Of a stretch of 64,000 nt of DNA, positions 29,226 through 38,501 are shown in pieces (within the stretch, counting starts at the first letter, position 1; each line of letters starts with the position of its first letter). The notes beneath the pieces are model-generated. The model was not told the DNA's origin. It did no database searches and worked only from the letters and a program-made list of their open reading frames with translations. Where the stretch lies: the NCBI RefSeq assembly GCF_018717645.1, contig NZ_JAFLHG010000013.1:1-64000 (forward strand), written 5' to 3'. Both the position numbers and the translations under genes were made by a program. This DNA is from Microbacterium flavum. Its GTDB lineage: Bacteria > Actinomycetota > Actinomycetes > Actinomycetales > Microbacteriaceae.

Positions 29226-31955
29226 GTGGCCGAGAGCACCAAGGCATCGAACCCCAAGGCGGGCAAGAAGCTCGTCATCGTCGAGTCCCCGACGAAGATG
29301 AAGTCGATCCAGGGATACCTGGGCGACGGGTACGAGGTCCTCAGCTCGGTCGGGCACATCCGCGACCTCGCCGAGAAGAAGGACATCCCCGCCGAACTGA
29401 AGAAGACCTCGGTCGGCAAGTACTCCATCGACATCGAGAACGGGTTCACTCCTCTTTATGTGGAGAGCGATCGCGGCAAGAAGACCGTCGCGGAGCTGAA
29501 GCGCGCACTCAAGGGCGCCGACGAACTCCTGCTCGCCACCGATGAGGACCGCGAGGGCGAGGCCATCGCGTGGCACCTCCTGGAAGCACTCAAGCCCAAG
29601 GTCCCCGTCCGCCGCATGGTGTTCCACGAGATCACGAAGGACGCCATCCGCGCCGCCGTCGACAACACGCGCGAGCTCGATCTCGCCCTCGTCGACGCGC
29701 AGGAGACCCGCCGCATCCTCGACCGCCTCTACGGCTGGGACGTGTCCGACGTCACCCGACGCAAGGTCGGGCAGGGAACCTCCGCAGGACGCGTCCAGTC
29801 CGCCGCGACGCGGCTCGTCGTCGACCGAGAGCGTGAGCGCATCGCCTTCGTCACGGCCGAGTACTGGGACGTCGAAGCAGTCGCCGTCCCCGCATCGGAC
29901 GCCGCCGCGCGCGCCGAGGGGTTCGCCACCCGCCTCGCCCGACTCGACGGTGCCTCGCTCGCGCGCGGCACCGACTTCGACGACGCCGGCCAGCTCCGCA
30001 AGGCCGTCGTCGTCCTCACCGAGACGCAGGCCCGTGAACTCGCCGACGCACTCGCCGCCCTCGGCGAGGTGCACGTCACGGCGGTCGAGGCCAAGCCCGG
30101 CACCCGCAGCCCCAAGGCGCCGTTCACGACCTCCACTCTCCAGCAGGAGGCAGGTCGGAAGCTCTCGATGAGCGCGAAGCACACCATGGGTGTCGCGCAG
30201 CGGCTCTACGAAAAGGGCTACATCACCTACATGCGCACCGACTCGACCTCCCTGTCGACGCAGGCGATCTCCGCCGCGCGCACGCAGGCCGTCGCCCTTT
30301 ACGGCGACAAGGCGGTCCCCGCGAACCCGCGCAGCTACGCCAACAAGAGCAAGAACGCGCAGGAGGCGCACGAGGCGATCCGCCCGTCGGGCGACGTCTT
30401 CCGCACGCCCGCGTCGGTGGCATCCGCGCTCGACCGCGACGAGAGCCGCCTCTACGACCTCATCTGGAAGCGCACGATCGCCTCGCAGATGTCGGATGCC
30501 AAGTACGAGACCACGACCGTCACCCTCGAGGCGGAGGTCGGCGGTCGCGTGGCGTCCTTGACCGCCTCGGGCACCGTCTACACGTTCAAGGGCTTCCTCG
30601 AGGCGTATGAAGAAGGACGCGACGAGAAGCGCAGCGACGCCGACCGCGCCGACGATCAGTCCCTGCCGAAGCTCGCCGTCGGCGACGTGCTCGACCTCCG
30701 TGACGTGGAGCCGAAGGGGCACGCCACGAGCCCCAAGCCCCGCTACACCGAGGCGAGCCTCGTCAAGGCGCTGGAGGAGAAGGGGATCGGCCGCCCCTCG
30801 ACCTTCGCGAGCATCATCGACGTCATCCTGAACCGCGGATACGTCACCAAGCGCGGTCAGGCGCTCGTTCCGAGCTGGCTCGCGTTCAGTGTCGTCCGAC
30901 TCCTCGAGCAGCACTTCACGGAGCTCGTCGACTACGACTTCACCGCTGCCCTCGAGGACGATCTCGACGCCATCGCCCGGGGCGAGCAGCAGCGCGTCGA
31001 GTGGCTGAAAGAGTTCTACTTCGGCTCCGACGCCCACGTCGGGCTCCGCAACATCCTCGACAACCTGGGCGAGATCGATGCGCGCGAGATCAACGCGACC
31101 CGCATCGGCGACGTCGCCACTCTCCGCTTCGGGCGGTACGGACCATACCTCGACGTGCCGAACGAGGACGGGACGTCACGCATCGTCAACATCCCCGAGG
31201 ACCTCGCGCCCGATGAGCTCACGCCGGCCAAAGCGCAGGAGCTCATCGACGCACCGATCGCGGGCGACCGCGTCCTCGGTCAGAACCCGGAGACCGGCCG
31301 CGACATCGTGGTGAAGGACGGCCGCTTCGGCCCGTACCTCGAAGAGGTCCTCCCCGTCGCCGCGGAGCCCGAACCGGCACCGGAACCGGCGTCCGATGCC
31401 GCAGCGCCGAAGAAGCGCGTCGCGAAGAAGAAGGTCGAAGAGCCCAAGCCGCGCCGCGCGTCGCTCTTCAAGAGCATGTCGCCCGAGACGATCGATCTCG
31501 AGACAGCGCTCAAGCTCTTCTCCCTCCCGCGCACCGTGGGCCTCGACCCGGAGACCCAGACGCCCATCACGGCGCAGAACGGGCCCTACGGACCGTACCT
31601 GAAGAAGGGCACCGACTCGCGGTCGCTGACCAGCGAGGAGCAGATCTTCGACACCACGCTCGAGCAGGCGCTCGAGATCTATGCGCTGCCGAAGTACGCG
31701 AACCGCGCGGCGACGTCGATCAAGGAGTTCGACGCCGATCCGGTGAGCGCGAAGCCCATCCGCATCAAGGACGGCCGCTTCGGCGCCTACGTCACCGACG
31801 GAACCACCAACGTGACGATCCCGAAGGGCCAGACGCCCGACGACATCACGTTCGAGATCGCGGTGCAGATGCTCGCCGACAAGCGCGCCAAGGGGCCGGC
31901 CCCCAAGCGCACGACCCGCCGCCCGGCGACGCGCAAGCCCGCCGCGAAGAAATGA
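29226..31955 (+). CDS. topA: DNA topoisomerase I
   Basis: A 909-residue type IA topoisomerase that relaxes negative supercoils. The Toprim domain opens LVIVESPTKMKSIQGYLG and has TDEDREGEAIAWHLLEA (about residues 100-116). The active-site tyrosine is in GYITYMRTDS (about 335). The C-terminus has no zinc fingers but repeats of the GRFGPYL/GPYGPYL type, then a Lys/Ala-rich tail, as usual in actinobacteria. GTG 29226 has AAAGGA upstream. It overlaps tmk by four bases. The tad-topA-tmk-holB order is conserved in mycobacteria. Confidence 0.98.
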   Translation: MAESTKASNPKAGKKLVIVESPTKMKSIQGYLGDGYEVLSSVGHIRDLAEKKDIPAELKKTSVGKYSIDIENGFTPLYVESDRGKKTVAELKRALKGADELLLATDEDREGEAIAWHLLEALKPKVPVRRMVFHEITKDAIRAAVDNTRELDLALVDAQETRRILDRLYGWDVSDVTRRKVGQGTSAGRVQSAATRLVVDRERERIAFVTAEYWDVEAVAVPASDAAARAEGFATRLARLDGASLARGTDFDDAGQLRKAVVVLTETQARELADALAALGEVHVTAVEAKPGTRSPKAPFTTSTLQQEAGRKLSMSAKHTMGVAQRLYEKGYITYMRTDSTSLSTQAISAARTQAVALYGDKAVPANPRSYANKSKNAQEAHEAIRPSGDVFRTPASVASALDRDESRLYDLIWKRTIASQMSDAKYETTTVTLEAEVGGRVASLTASGTVYTFKGFLEAYEEGRDEKRSDADRADDQSLPKLAVGDVLDLRDVEPKGHATSPKPRYTEASLVKALEEKGIGRPSTFASIIDVILNRGYVTKRGQALVPSWLAFSVVRLLEQHFTELVDYDFTAALEDDLDAIARGEQQRVEWLKEFYFGSDAHVGLRNILDNLGEIDAREINATRIGDVATLRFGRYGPYLDVPNEDGTSRIVNIPEDLAPDELTPAKAQELIDAPIAGDRVLGQNPETGRDIVVKDGRFGPYLEEVLPVAAEPEPAPEPASDAAAPKKRVAKKKVEEPKPRRASLFKSMSPETIDLETALKLFSLPRTVGLDPETQTPITAQNGPYGPYLKKGTDSRSLTSEEQIFDTTLEQALEIYALPKYANRAATSIKEFDADPVSAKPIRIKDGRFGAYVTDGTTNVTIPKGQTPDDITFEIAVQMLADKRAKGPAPKRTTRRPATRKPAAKK

Positions 31956-32599
31956 TGGCTGCCGCGGCGCGAGGACTCTGGGTCACGTTCGAAGGCGGCG
32001 ACGGTGCGGGCAAGACCACGCAGGCCGCGCTCCTGGAGGACTGGCTGCGTGAGGACGGGCGCACCGTCGTCCGCACTCGCGAGCCCGGCGGCACCGAGGT
32101 CGGCGTCCTCATCCGCGAGATCGTCCTCCACCACCGCGGGGAGGTCGCCCCCCGGGCCGAGGCCCTCCTGTACGCGGCGGATCGCGCGCACCACGTCGCG
32201 ACTCTCGTGCGCCCTGCCCTCGCGCGCGGCGAGGTCGTCATCCAGGACCGATACCTCGACTCGTCCGTGGCGTACCAGGGGGCCGGTCGGATCCTCGATG
32301 CCACGGAGATCCGAGACCTGTCCCTGTGGGCTGCCGAGGGGGCGCTTCCCGATCTCACGGTGCTGCTCGACCTCGACCCGGCATCCGCCCGCGCCCGTCT
32401 CGACGCGGATGACAAGCCCTTCGACCGGCTCGAGGCGGAGCAGTCGGACTTCCACGCCCGGGTGCGCGCGGGCTTCCTCGCCCTCGCCGCCGCCGAGCCG
32501 GACCGCTTTCTCGTGCTGGATGCCTCGCTGCCCCCGGGCGAGCTCGCGGCGGCAGTGCGCGCGCGCGTCGCGTCGGCGCTGGACGGGTCTTCGCCCTGA
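31952..32599 (+). CDS. tmk: Thymidylate kinase
   Basis: A 215-residue dTMP kinase making dTDP. The P-loop is FEGGDGAGKTTQ (about residues 13-24). The DRx segment is IQDRYLDSSVAYQGAGR (about 107-123), and TREPGGTEVG carries the substrate-binding residues. The ATG overlaps the topA stop as ATGA; a second ATG follows immediately. It fits the topA-tmk-holB replication cluster. Confidence 0.97.
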   Translation: MMAAAARGLWVTFEGGDGAGKTTQAALLEDWLREDGRTVVRTREPGGTEVGVLIREIVLHHRGEVAPRAEALLYAADRAHHVATLVRPALARGEVVIQDRYLDSSVAYQGAGRILDATEIRDLSLWAAEGALPDLTVLLDLDPASARARLDADDKPFDRLEAEQSDFHARVRAGFLALAAAEPDRFLVLDASLPPGELAAAVRARVASALDGSSP

Positions 32600-32671
32600 G
32601 CCGCGCCACCGGCCTTCCGCGTCCTCGCGCCGCCCCTCCGACCGTCGGAGGGACACCGTAGGCTGGTGCGC

Positions 32672-33826
32672 ATGACCATCGCCGCGACGACGACCCTCCC
32701 GTGGGGCGACGTCTGGGGCCAGGACGAGGCGCTGCGACAGCTCCAGGCGGCGGCATCCGATCCCGCCCAGCTCGCGCACGCGTGGCTCATCACGGGCCCG
32801 GCCGGCTCGGGCCGGTCGACACTGGCCACCGCCTTCGCCGCCGCGCTGATCGCCGAACCGGGCGACGAGGCGGCGATGCGCCAGGTGCTCGCCGGCACGC
32901 ATCCCGATCTCACGGCGCTGCGCACCGAGGGTGTCATCATCTCGATCAAGGACGCGCGGGCCCTGGTCGAGCGCTCCTACTTCTCGCCGTCGCTCGGCCG
33001 TTACCGCGTGATGGTGATGGAGGATGCCGATCGCATGGTCGAGCGCACCTCCAACGTCCTCCTGAAGGCGCTCGAAGAGCCTCCCGAGCGGACTGTCTGG
33101 ATCCTCTGCGCTCCGAGCGAGGCCGACCTGCTCCCGACGATCCGCTCCCGCGTGCGCACCCTGCGACTGCGTGAGCCCGACGTCGCCGATGTCGCCCAGC
33201 TCATCTCGGCGCGGACGGGGGCCGACCCGGCGCTCGCGGAGCAGTCCGCGCGCCTCGCGCAGCGCCACATCGGCATGGCGGTGCGGCTGGCGACGGATGC
33301 CGAGGCCCGCGCCCGGCGCGAAGAGACCCTGCGCGCGGTCCTTGGGGTCCGCGGCGTCGGCACAGCGGTCGAGTCCGCGGCGCGCATCGTGCAGCTGGCG
33401 ACCGACGACGCGAAGGCCCTGACGGCGGAGCGGGACGAGGCCGAGCGCGAAGCGCTCCTGCGCACCCTCGGCATCGCGCCCGGATCCGCGGTGCCCCCCG
33501 CGGTGCGCAGCCAGGTCAGCGCGCTGGAGGACGACCAGAAGCGGCGCGCCACCCGGAGTCTGCGTGACGGCATCGACCGCGTCCTCACGGACCTGGAGTC
33601 GATGTTCCGCGACACCCTCATGCTGCAGTTCGGCCAGACCGGCGGCCTCATCAACCGTGAACTCGAGACCGAGATCGCAGCGCTCGCCGGTGCGTGGACC
33701 GCGCAGCGCACGTTGACCGTGCTCGATCAGATCTCGGCGACCCGCACGCATCTCGAAGGCAACGCCGCTCCGGCACTCGCCCTCGAGAGCATGCTCATCA
33801 CGGTCGCCAGCGGAAGGACCCCGTGA
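32672..33826 (+). CDS. holB: DNA polymerase III subunit delta'
   Basis: A 384-residue clamp-loader subunit. The degenerate P-loop LITGPAGSGRSTLATAFAAA (about residues 33-52), GTHPDLTAL (about 76) and the LKALEEPPERTVWILCAPSE segment (about 132) identify it. The cysteines of the usual zinc module between P-loop and HPD are absent; EPGDEAAMRQVLA stands in that place. TAGGCT seven bases before the ATG suggests a leaderless start despite the position after tmk. Its stop overlaps the next gene as GTGA. Confidence 0.94.
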   Translation: MTIAATTTLPWGDVWGQDEALRQLQAAASDPAQLAHAWLITGPAGSGRSTLATAFAAALIAEPGDEAAMRQVLAGTHPDLTALRTEGVIISIKDARALVERSYFSPSLGRYRVMVMEDADRMVERTSNVLLKALEEPPERTVWILCAPSEADLLPTIRSRVRTLRLREPDVADVAQLISARTGADPALAEQSARLAQRHIGMAVRLATDAEARARREETLRAVLGVRGVGTAVESAARIVQLATDDAKALTAERDEAEREALLRTLGIAPGSAVPPAVRSQVSALEDDQKRRATRSLRDGIDRVLTDLESMFRDTLMLQFGQTGGLINRELETEIAALAGAWTAQRTLTVLDQISATRTHLEGNAAPALALESMLITVASGRTP

Positions 33827-35400
33827 ACCCTCGTCGCCGTGCCCTCTCTCGCCGCGCTCTGGCCGCCGTCGCCGGCCTCGCGATCGCGGTGACGGTGCTG
33901 TCGGGATGCCTCTACGCGGCGATCCCGCCCGAGACGAGCGCGAGTCCGGCGCCGAGTCGCGAGCCGAACACGGATGGCGCGCCGGCCGGGTTCGAGGACC
34001 TCTACGCGCAGACCCTCGAGTGGACGCCGTGCACCGGTTCGGACGCCGGAGCGTACGACTGCACGACGGTGACGGCACCGCTGGACTGGACCGATCCGTC
34101 CGTGGGGACGATCGACCTCGCGGTCATCCGCCGCGCCGCCACCGACGGCGACGCGATCGGGTCGCTCCTCACGAACCCCGGCGGTCCCGGCGCGAGCGGC
34201 TACGACCTCATCGCCGACTCGGCCTCGTTCGCCGTCGGCACCGCGCTCTCCGACGCGTACGACGTCATCGGGTTCGACCCGCGCGGCGTGGGCCGGTCGA
34301 CGGCCGTGACGTGCCTGGACGGCACCGCGATGGACGCGTACCTGTACGACATCCCCGCCGATCCGCGGGGGAGCGACGGGTGGCGTGCGGAGCTCACCGC
34401 ACGCAACGAGGACTTCGTCGCGGCGTGCGAGGCGAACTCCGACGGCATCCTGCCCTTCATCACGACCGACAATGCGGCGCGCGACATGGACCTCCTCCGT
34501 GCGGTCCTCGGCGACGCGAAGCTGAACTACCTCGGGTACTCGTACGGCACCTTCCTCGGTGCGACCTACGCCAAGCTCTTCCCCGAGCGCGTCGGCCGGC
34601 TGGTCCTGGACGGCGCCATCGATCCGTCGGTGTCCGGCCTCGACGTGGGGACGACCCAGGCCGTCGGGTTCGAGTCCGCGCTGCGCGCCTACATGGCCGA
34701 TTGCCTGTCGGGCCGCTCGTGCCCCTTCTCGGGGACGGTGGACGAGGCGATGGGCGATCTCGCCACGCTCCTCGCGAGCGTCGACGCCGCCCCGCTCACC
34801 GCCACCGACGGTCGCATGCTCGGTGCGGACTCGCTCATGACGGCGATCATCGCCGCGCTCTACTCCCAGGACAGCTGGACCTACCTCACGCAGGCGCTCG
34901 CGGGCGCGCTGTCCGGCGATGCCGACACCGCCTTCTTCCTCGCCGACTTCTACAACGGGCGCACGGGCGCCGGGGTCTACCAGGACAACTCCACCGAGGC
35001 CTTCCGCGCATACAACTGCATGGACTACCCGCTGGACACGTCGCAGGCTGATAAGGATGCTTCCGACGCGCTCATCGCGCAGAAGGCCCCGACGATCGCG
35101 CCGTACTGGGACGGCGTCGACGTGTGCGAGAGCTGGCCGTATCCGCCGACCGGAGTGCGGGAGCGCATCTCGGCCGACGGCGCCGCACCGATCGTCGTCG
35201 TCGGGACGACGAACGACCCGGCGACCCCCTACGCGTGGTCGGTCTCGCTGGCCGAGCAGCTGAGCTCGGGCGTCCTCGTGACGCGCGAGGGCGAGGGGCA
35301 CACGGGCTACAACAAGGGCAGTGCGTGCGTCGACAGCGCCGTGGAGGCCTACCTGCTGGAGGGCACGGTCCCGCAGGACGGGCTCTCCTGCACCTCCTGA
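33823..35400 (+). CDS. Secreted alpha/beta-hydrolase (TAP-like tripeptidyl aminopeptidase family) lipoprotein
   Basis: A 525-residue exported hydrolase. The signal peptide ends in a lipobox (VTVLSGC, Cys about residue 27). The catalytic serine is in LGYSYGTFLGA (about 238), the aspartate in GTTNDPATPY (about 468) and the histidine in GEGHTGY (about 493). The oxyanion region is LTNPGGPGASG (about 111). The TAP-like C-terminal domain suggests a peptidase releasing short peptides from N-termini. Several cysteine pairs fit an extracellular protein. Start GTG overlaps the holB stop. Confidence 0.92.
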   Translation: MNPRRRALSRRALAAVAGLAIAVTVLSGCLYAAIPPETSASPAPSREPNTDGAPAGFEDLYAQTLEWTPCTGSDAGAYDCTTVTAPLDWTDPSVGTIDLAVIRRAATDGDAIGSLLTNPGGPGASGYDLIADSASFAVGTALSDAYDVIGFDPRGVGRSTAVTCLDGTAMDAYLYDIPADPRGSDGWRAELTARNEDFVAACEANSDGILPFITTDNAARDMDLLRAVLGDAKLNYLGYSYGTFLGATYAKLFPERVGRLVLDGAIDPSVSGLDVGTTQAVGFESALRAYMADCLSGRSCPFSGTVDEAMGDLATLLASVDAAPLTATDGRMLGADSLMTAIIAALYSQDSWTYLTQALAGALSGDADTAFFLADFYNGRTGAGVYQDNSTEAFRAYNCMDYPLDTSQADKDASDALIAQKAPTIAPYWDGVDVCESWPYPPTGVRERISADGAAPIVVVGTTNDPATPYAWSVSLAEQLSSGVLVTREGEGHTGYNKGSACVDSAVEAYLLEGTVPQDGLSCTS

Positions 35401-35460
35401 ACGCGCGCGAGCCGGTCTTCCTGATCGAGGTCCCACGCCCCTCAGGGGTTGGCCCCGATG

Positions 35461-36120
35461 TCAGCGCCGCAGGACGCGGCGGGCGAGCCCGTTGCCGAGG
35501 AACTGCACGACCTGGACGATGACGACGATGACGAGGACGGCCGCCCACGTGACCCACGGGTTGAACTGCTTCGAGCCGTAGTTGATCGCGAACTCGCCGA
35601 GGCCGCCCGCGGCGACCGCGCCGGCGATCGCCGTCATGTCCACGAGGGCGACGACCACGAACGTGTAGCCCAGGATGAGCGGCCCGAGGGCTTCGCGGGG
35701 GATCAGCCGGAAGAGGATGCGCGACCGGCTCGCGCCCGCGGCGCGCGCGGCCTCGATGACGCCCGGCCGCACCGTCAGCAGGTTCTGTTCGACGATCCGG
35801 CTGATCGCGAAGAGCGAGGCGATCGTGATCGCGAAGATCGCGAACGGAACGCCGATCCCGGGGATGCCGATGCCGCGGGCGATCGGCTGGATCGCGAGGA
35901 GAAGGATGATGAACGGGATCGGCCGGAACGTGTTGACGATGACGTTGAGGATGCCGAAGACGACGCGATTCGGGAAGAGGCTCCCGGCGCGGGTGGCGTA
36001 GAGGGCCATCCCCAGCACGAGGCCGAGCAGACCCCCGAGCACGAGCGCCGCGGTCGCGACGTAGAGGGTTTCGAGGGCCGCCTCCCAGAGCAGCGGCAGG
36101 AGCTCGATGAGCCTATCCAC
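35461..36120 (-). CDS. metI: Methionine ABC transporter permease
   Basis: A 219-residue inner-membrane permease with five or so helices. The ABC coupling motif EAARAAGASRSRILFRLIPREA (about residues 124-145) and the first-helix pattern ALETLYVATAALVLGGLLG fit MetI. The GTG start overlaps metN by eight bases, so the two are coupled. It works with MetN and MetQ for D-/L-methionine uptake. Confidence 0.94.
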   Translation of the reverse strand: MDRLIELLPLLWEAALETLYVATAALVLGGLLGLVLGMALYATRAGSLFPNRVVFGILNVIVNTFRPIPFIILLLAIQPIARGIGIPGIGVPFAIFAITIASLFAISRIVEQNLLTVRPGVIEAARAAGASRSRILFRLIPREALGPLILGYTFVVVALVDMTAIAGAVAAGGLGEFAINYGSKQFNPWVTWAAVLVIVVIVQVVQFLGNGLARRVLRR

Positions 36121-37150
36121 GGACGTCCTCCTCGGTCAGGGTGGCGAAGGTCGCGGCCGCGGCGAGGGCGCGGTCCACGGCATCCGTCTCGCCGCTGAGG
36201 GCGAGCGTCAGGTGGCCGAAGACCCGCCCGCGGATGTCGTTGATGCCGCCGTGCACGACCTCGAACCGCACATCGTGCCGGGCGAGGGCGGCGAACACGT
36301 CCGCCTGCGTCGCGGCGCCGTCGCGGACGTCGAGGGTCACGAGGCGGCCGGGATGCCGCGCGCGGAGCGTCGCGAGATCGTCGCCCGTGGGCACGTCCTC
36401 GATGATGCTCGCGACGAATCGCGCCGTCGCGGCGTGCTGCGGCGCGGAGAGGATGTCGAAGACCGGACCCTCCTCGATGATCCGCCCCTGCTCCATGACG
36501 ACGACGCGGTCGGCCAGGTTCCGGATGACGTCCATCTCGTGGGTGATGACGAGGATCGTGACACCCAACTCGTCGTTGACCCGCTGGAGGAGTCCGAGGA
36601 CCTCCGCGGTCGTGTCGGGGTCGAGTGCGCTGGTCGCCTCATCGGCGAGGAGGATCCGCGGGCTCGTGGCGAGCGCGCGGGCGATGCCGACGCGCTGCTT
36701 CTGGCCGCCGGAGAGCTGCTCGGGGTAGCTGCGCGCCTTATCGCCGAGTCCCACGAAATCCAGGAGTTCGGCGACGCGGGCGCGGATCTCGGCGCGCGGG
36801 CGTCCTGCCACCTCCAGCGGGTAGGCGACGTTGCCCGCCACGGTGCGCGAGTCGAAGAGGTTGAACTGCTGGAAGATCATCCCGATGTCGCCGCGGAGGC
36901 GTCGCAGGTCGCGCTCCGAGAGCCCCGTGATGTCGACCCCGTCGATCTCGACGGTCCCCGACGTCGGGATCTCGAGAGCGTTGACGAGGCGGAGGACGGT
37001 CGACTTTCCCGCGCCGGAGTAGCCGATGATTCCGCAGATCTCGCCCGCGGCGACCTCCAGGTTCACGTCGTCGACGGCGGCCACGGGCGCGGCGCCTTTG
37101 CCGGTCGGGGGGAAGGACTTGGTCACGCCGCGCAGGCGGATGAGCGTCAT
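36113..37150 (-). CDS. metN: Methionine ABC transporter ATP-binding protein
   Basis: A 345-residue ATPase. Walker A GYSGAGKST (about residue 44), the signature LSGGQKQRVGIARAL (about 143) and Walker B ILLADEATSALD are intact. A C-terminal NIL/C2 regulatory domain (from about residue 265) is the site of methionine transinhibition in relatives. ATG 37150 has AGGAGACATCC upstream. A strong hairpin lies between metQ and this gene. Confidence 0.96.
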   Translation of the reverse strand: MTLIRLRGVTKSFPPTGKGAAPVAAVDDVNLEVAAGEICGIIGYSGAGKSTVLRLVNALEIPTSGTVEIDGVDITGLSERDLRRLRGDIGMIFQQFNLFDSRTVAGNVAYPLEVAGRPRAEIRARVAELLDFVGLGDKARSYPEQLSGGQKQRVGIARALATSPRILLADEATSALDPDTTAEVLGLLQRVNDELGVTILVITHEMDVIRNLADRVVVMEQGRIIEEGPVFDILSAPQHAATARFVASIIEDVPTGDDLATLRARHPGRLVTLDVRDGAATQADVFAALARHDVRFEVVHGGINDIRGRVFGHLTLALSGETDAVDRALAAAATFATLTEEDVRG

Positions 37151-37170
37151 GGATGTCTCCTGGTACGACA

Positions 37171-37208
37171 CGCGTGCGGCCCGCTCCGGCAGGAGCGGGC
37201 CGCACGCG
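37171..37208 (-). terminator. 17-bp perfect hairpin between metQ and metN (attenuating or stabilising)
   Basis: CGCGTGCGGCCCGCTCC (37171-37187) and its exact complement (37192-37208) close a four-base loop. It begins right after the metQ stop and precedes the metN ribosome-binding site. No T tract follows. In transporter operons such a structure typically lets more binding protein than permease/ATPase be made, by partial termination or by protecting the upstream mRNA. Confidence 0.8.
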
Positions 37209-37213
37209 ACGGG

Positions 37214-38122
37214 TCACTGGTGAGCGCGGACCTCGTCCTCGGTCTTCTTGAGCGAGGCCACGAGGTCGGCGACGGGGGTCTTCAGAAGCACCGCGGAGTT
37301 GCCGGAAGCCTCCTGCACGCCGTCCTGCACGGCCTGGGTCTCCTGGTAGATCTTCACGAGCTTCAGGTAGGTCGGGTTGTCCGCGTCCGCCGCGCGGGCG
37401 GCGAAGATGTTGATGTACGGGAAGGCCGCGGCGTCGGCCGGGTCATCCTGCGCGAGCAGCTGGTCCTCGGTGAGTCCGGACTTGGCGACGAAGTCGTTGT
37501 TCACGACGGCGCCGGCGAAGTCGGGGAGCGAGGTTGCCGTGAAGTCGGCCGCGACCGCCTCGACCGAGACCTTCGAGCCGGGCTCGATGTCGGCGACGGT
37601 CGCGAACACCGAGCCGCCGTCCTTGAGCGTGATCAGGCCGGCGGACTGCAGCACGAGGAGTGCGCGGGCCTGGTTGGACTCGTCGTTGGGCACGGCGATC
37701 TTCTCGCCGGCGGGGATGGCGGAGACATCCTTGTACTTCGTGGAGTACAGGCCCAGCGGGTAGATCGCGGTGGCGCCGATCGGGACCAGGTCATCGCCCG
37801 CGTTCACGTTGTAGGTGGCGAGGTAGATGATGTGCTGGAACTGGTTGAGATCCAGCTCGCCTGCCGACAGTGCCGGATTCGGCTGGTCGTAGGAGTCGAA
37901 GTTCACGATGTCGACGTCGATGCCCTCGGCGGCGGCGGCCTCCTTGTAGGTCGCCCAGTACGGGTCGCCGGCGCCGACGACGCCGATCTTGACGAGGCCC
38001 GACGTTCCGCCGGTTCCGGCGTCGCTCGCGCCGGGCGTGGCCGAGGACGCGCAGGCGCCGAGGGCGAGGACGAGGGGGAGGGCGAGGGCTGCGAGCAGCT
38101 TCGCGGTGCGGGACGTGGACAT
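37214..38122 (-). CDS. metQ: Methionine-binding lipoprotein of ABC transporter
   Basis: A 302-residue NlpA/MetQ-type binding protein. The signal peptide ends at a lipobox LALGAC (Cys about residue 24). The body shows LVKIGVVGAGDPYW, NFDSYDQPNPALSAGELDLNQFQH-type residues (split about 75-98) and IAVPNDESNQARAL (about 142), all standard MetQ segments. It delivers methionine to MetNI at the membrane. The 240-base leader has stem-loops but no SAM riboswitch core that I can recognise. Confidence 0.94.
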   Translation of the reverse strand: MSTSRTAKLLAALALPLVLALGACASSATPGASDAGTGGTSGLVKIGVVGAGDPYWATYKEAAAAEGIDVDIVNFDSYDQPNPALSAGELDLNQFQHIIYLATYNVNAGDDLVPIGATAIYPLGLYSTKYKDVSAIPAGEKIAVPNDESNQARALLVLQSAGLITLKDGGSVFATVADIEPGSKVSVEAVAADFTATSLPDFAGAVVNNDFVAKSGLTEDQLLAQDDPADAAAFPYINIFAARAADADNPTYLKLVKIYQETQAVQDGVQEASGNSAVLLKTPVADLVASLKKTEDEVRAHQ

Positions 38123-38367
38123 GGTGGTGCTCCTTCGGTTCGGTGCACCGCGAGTGCGCGGACGGGCCGAAGGCCGATACCGCGCTCGCCTCGTCGCGGT
38201 GCCCTATCGACGCTATGCGCCCTGGACCGGGTGCCCGAATCGAGTTCGTAACACGGGGACACGGCACAGTCGGCGCGCGTCCGCCGACGCGTCGCATCTC
38301 TGCGTGGTTCGCGGGGCGGGTCTGGACCCTGTAAGATCGTTCTTCGTGCACGGCGTCAGCGCCCTGC

Positions 38368-38443
38368 GCCGCCCTAGCTCAGTCGGCAGAGCATTTCACT
38401 CGTAATGAAAAGGTCAAGGGTTCGATTCCCTTGGGCGGCTCCA
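38368..38443 (+). tRNA. tRNA-Thr (anticodon CGT), CCA encoded
   Basis: A 76-base cloverleaf. Acceptor GCCGCCC pairs with GGGCGGC, and the anticodon stem TTTCA/TGAAA surrounds CTCGTAA, giving CGT (codon ACG). The T arm is AAGGG-TTCGATT-CCCTT. Discriminator T and encoded CCA follow. A hairpin terminator lies directly downstream. Confidence 0.97.
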
Positions 38444-38446
38444 CTG

Positions 38447-38480
38447 AAAGGCTCGGACTCCGAAAGAGTCCGGGCCTTTC
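38447..38480 (+). terminator. Terminator after tRNA-Thr
   Basis: AAAGGCTCGGACTC and GAGTCCGGGCCTTT form a 14-bp stem with one wobble around CGAAA. The 3' arm ends in TTT. It begins a few bases after the tRNA CCA. Confidence 0.75.
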
Positions 38481-38501
38481 GCATGCTCTCGGGATGTCTC
38501 C

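Noticed and set aside
28500..31037. An 845-codon open frame on the minus strand
   Set aside because: It lies opposite topA and tad genes and shows only GC-driven composition, with no family motif.
38123..38367. SAM riboswitch in the metQ leader
   Set aside because: Several stems can be drawn (for example ACCGCG/CGCGGT), but none of the conserved SAM riboswitch cores I know could be recognised. A covariance search would be decisive.
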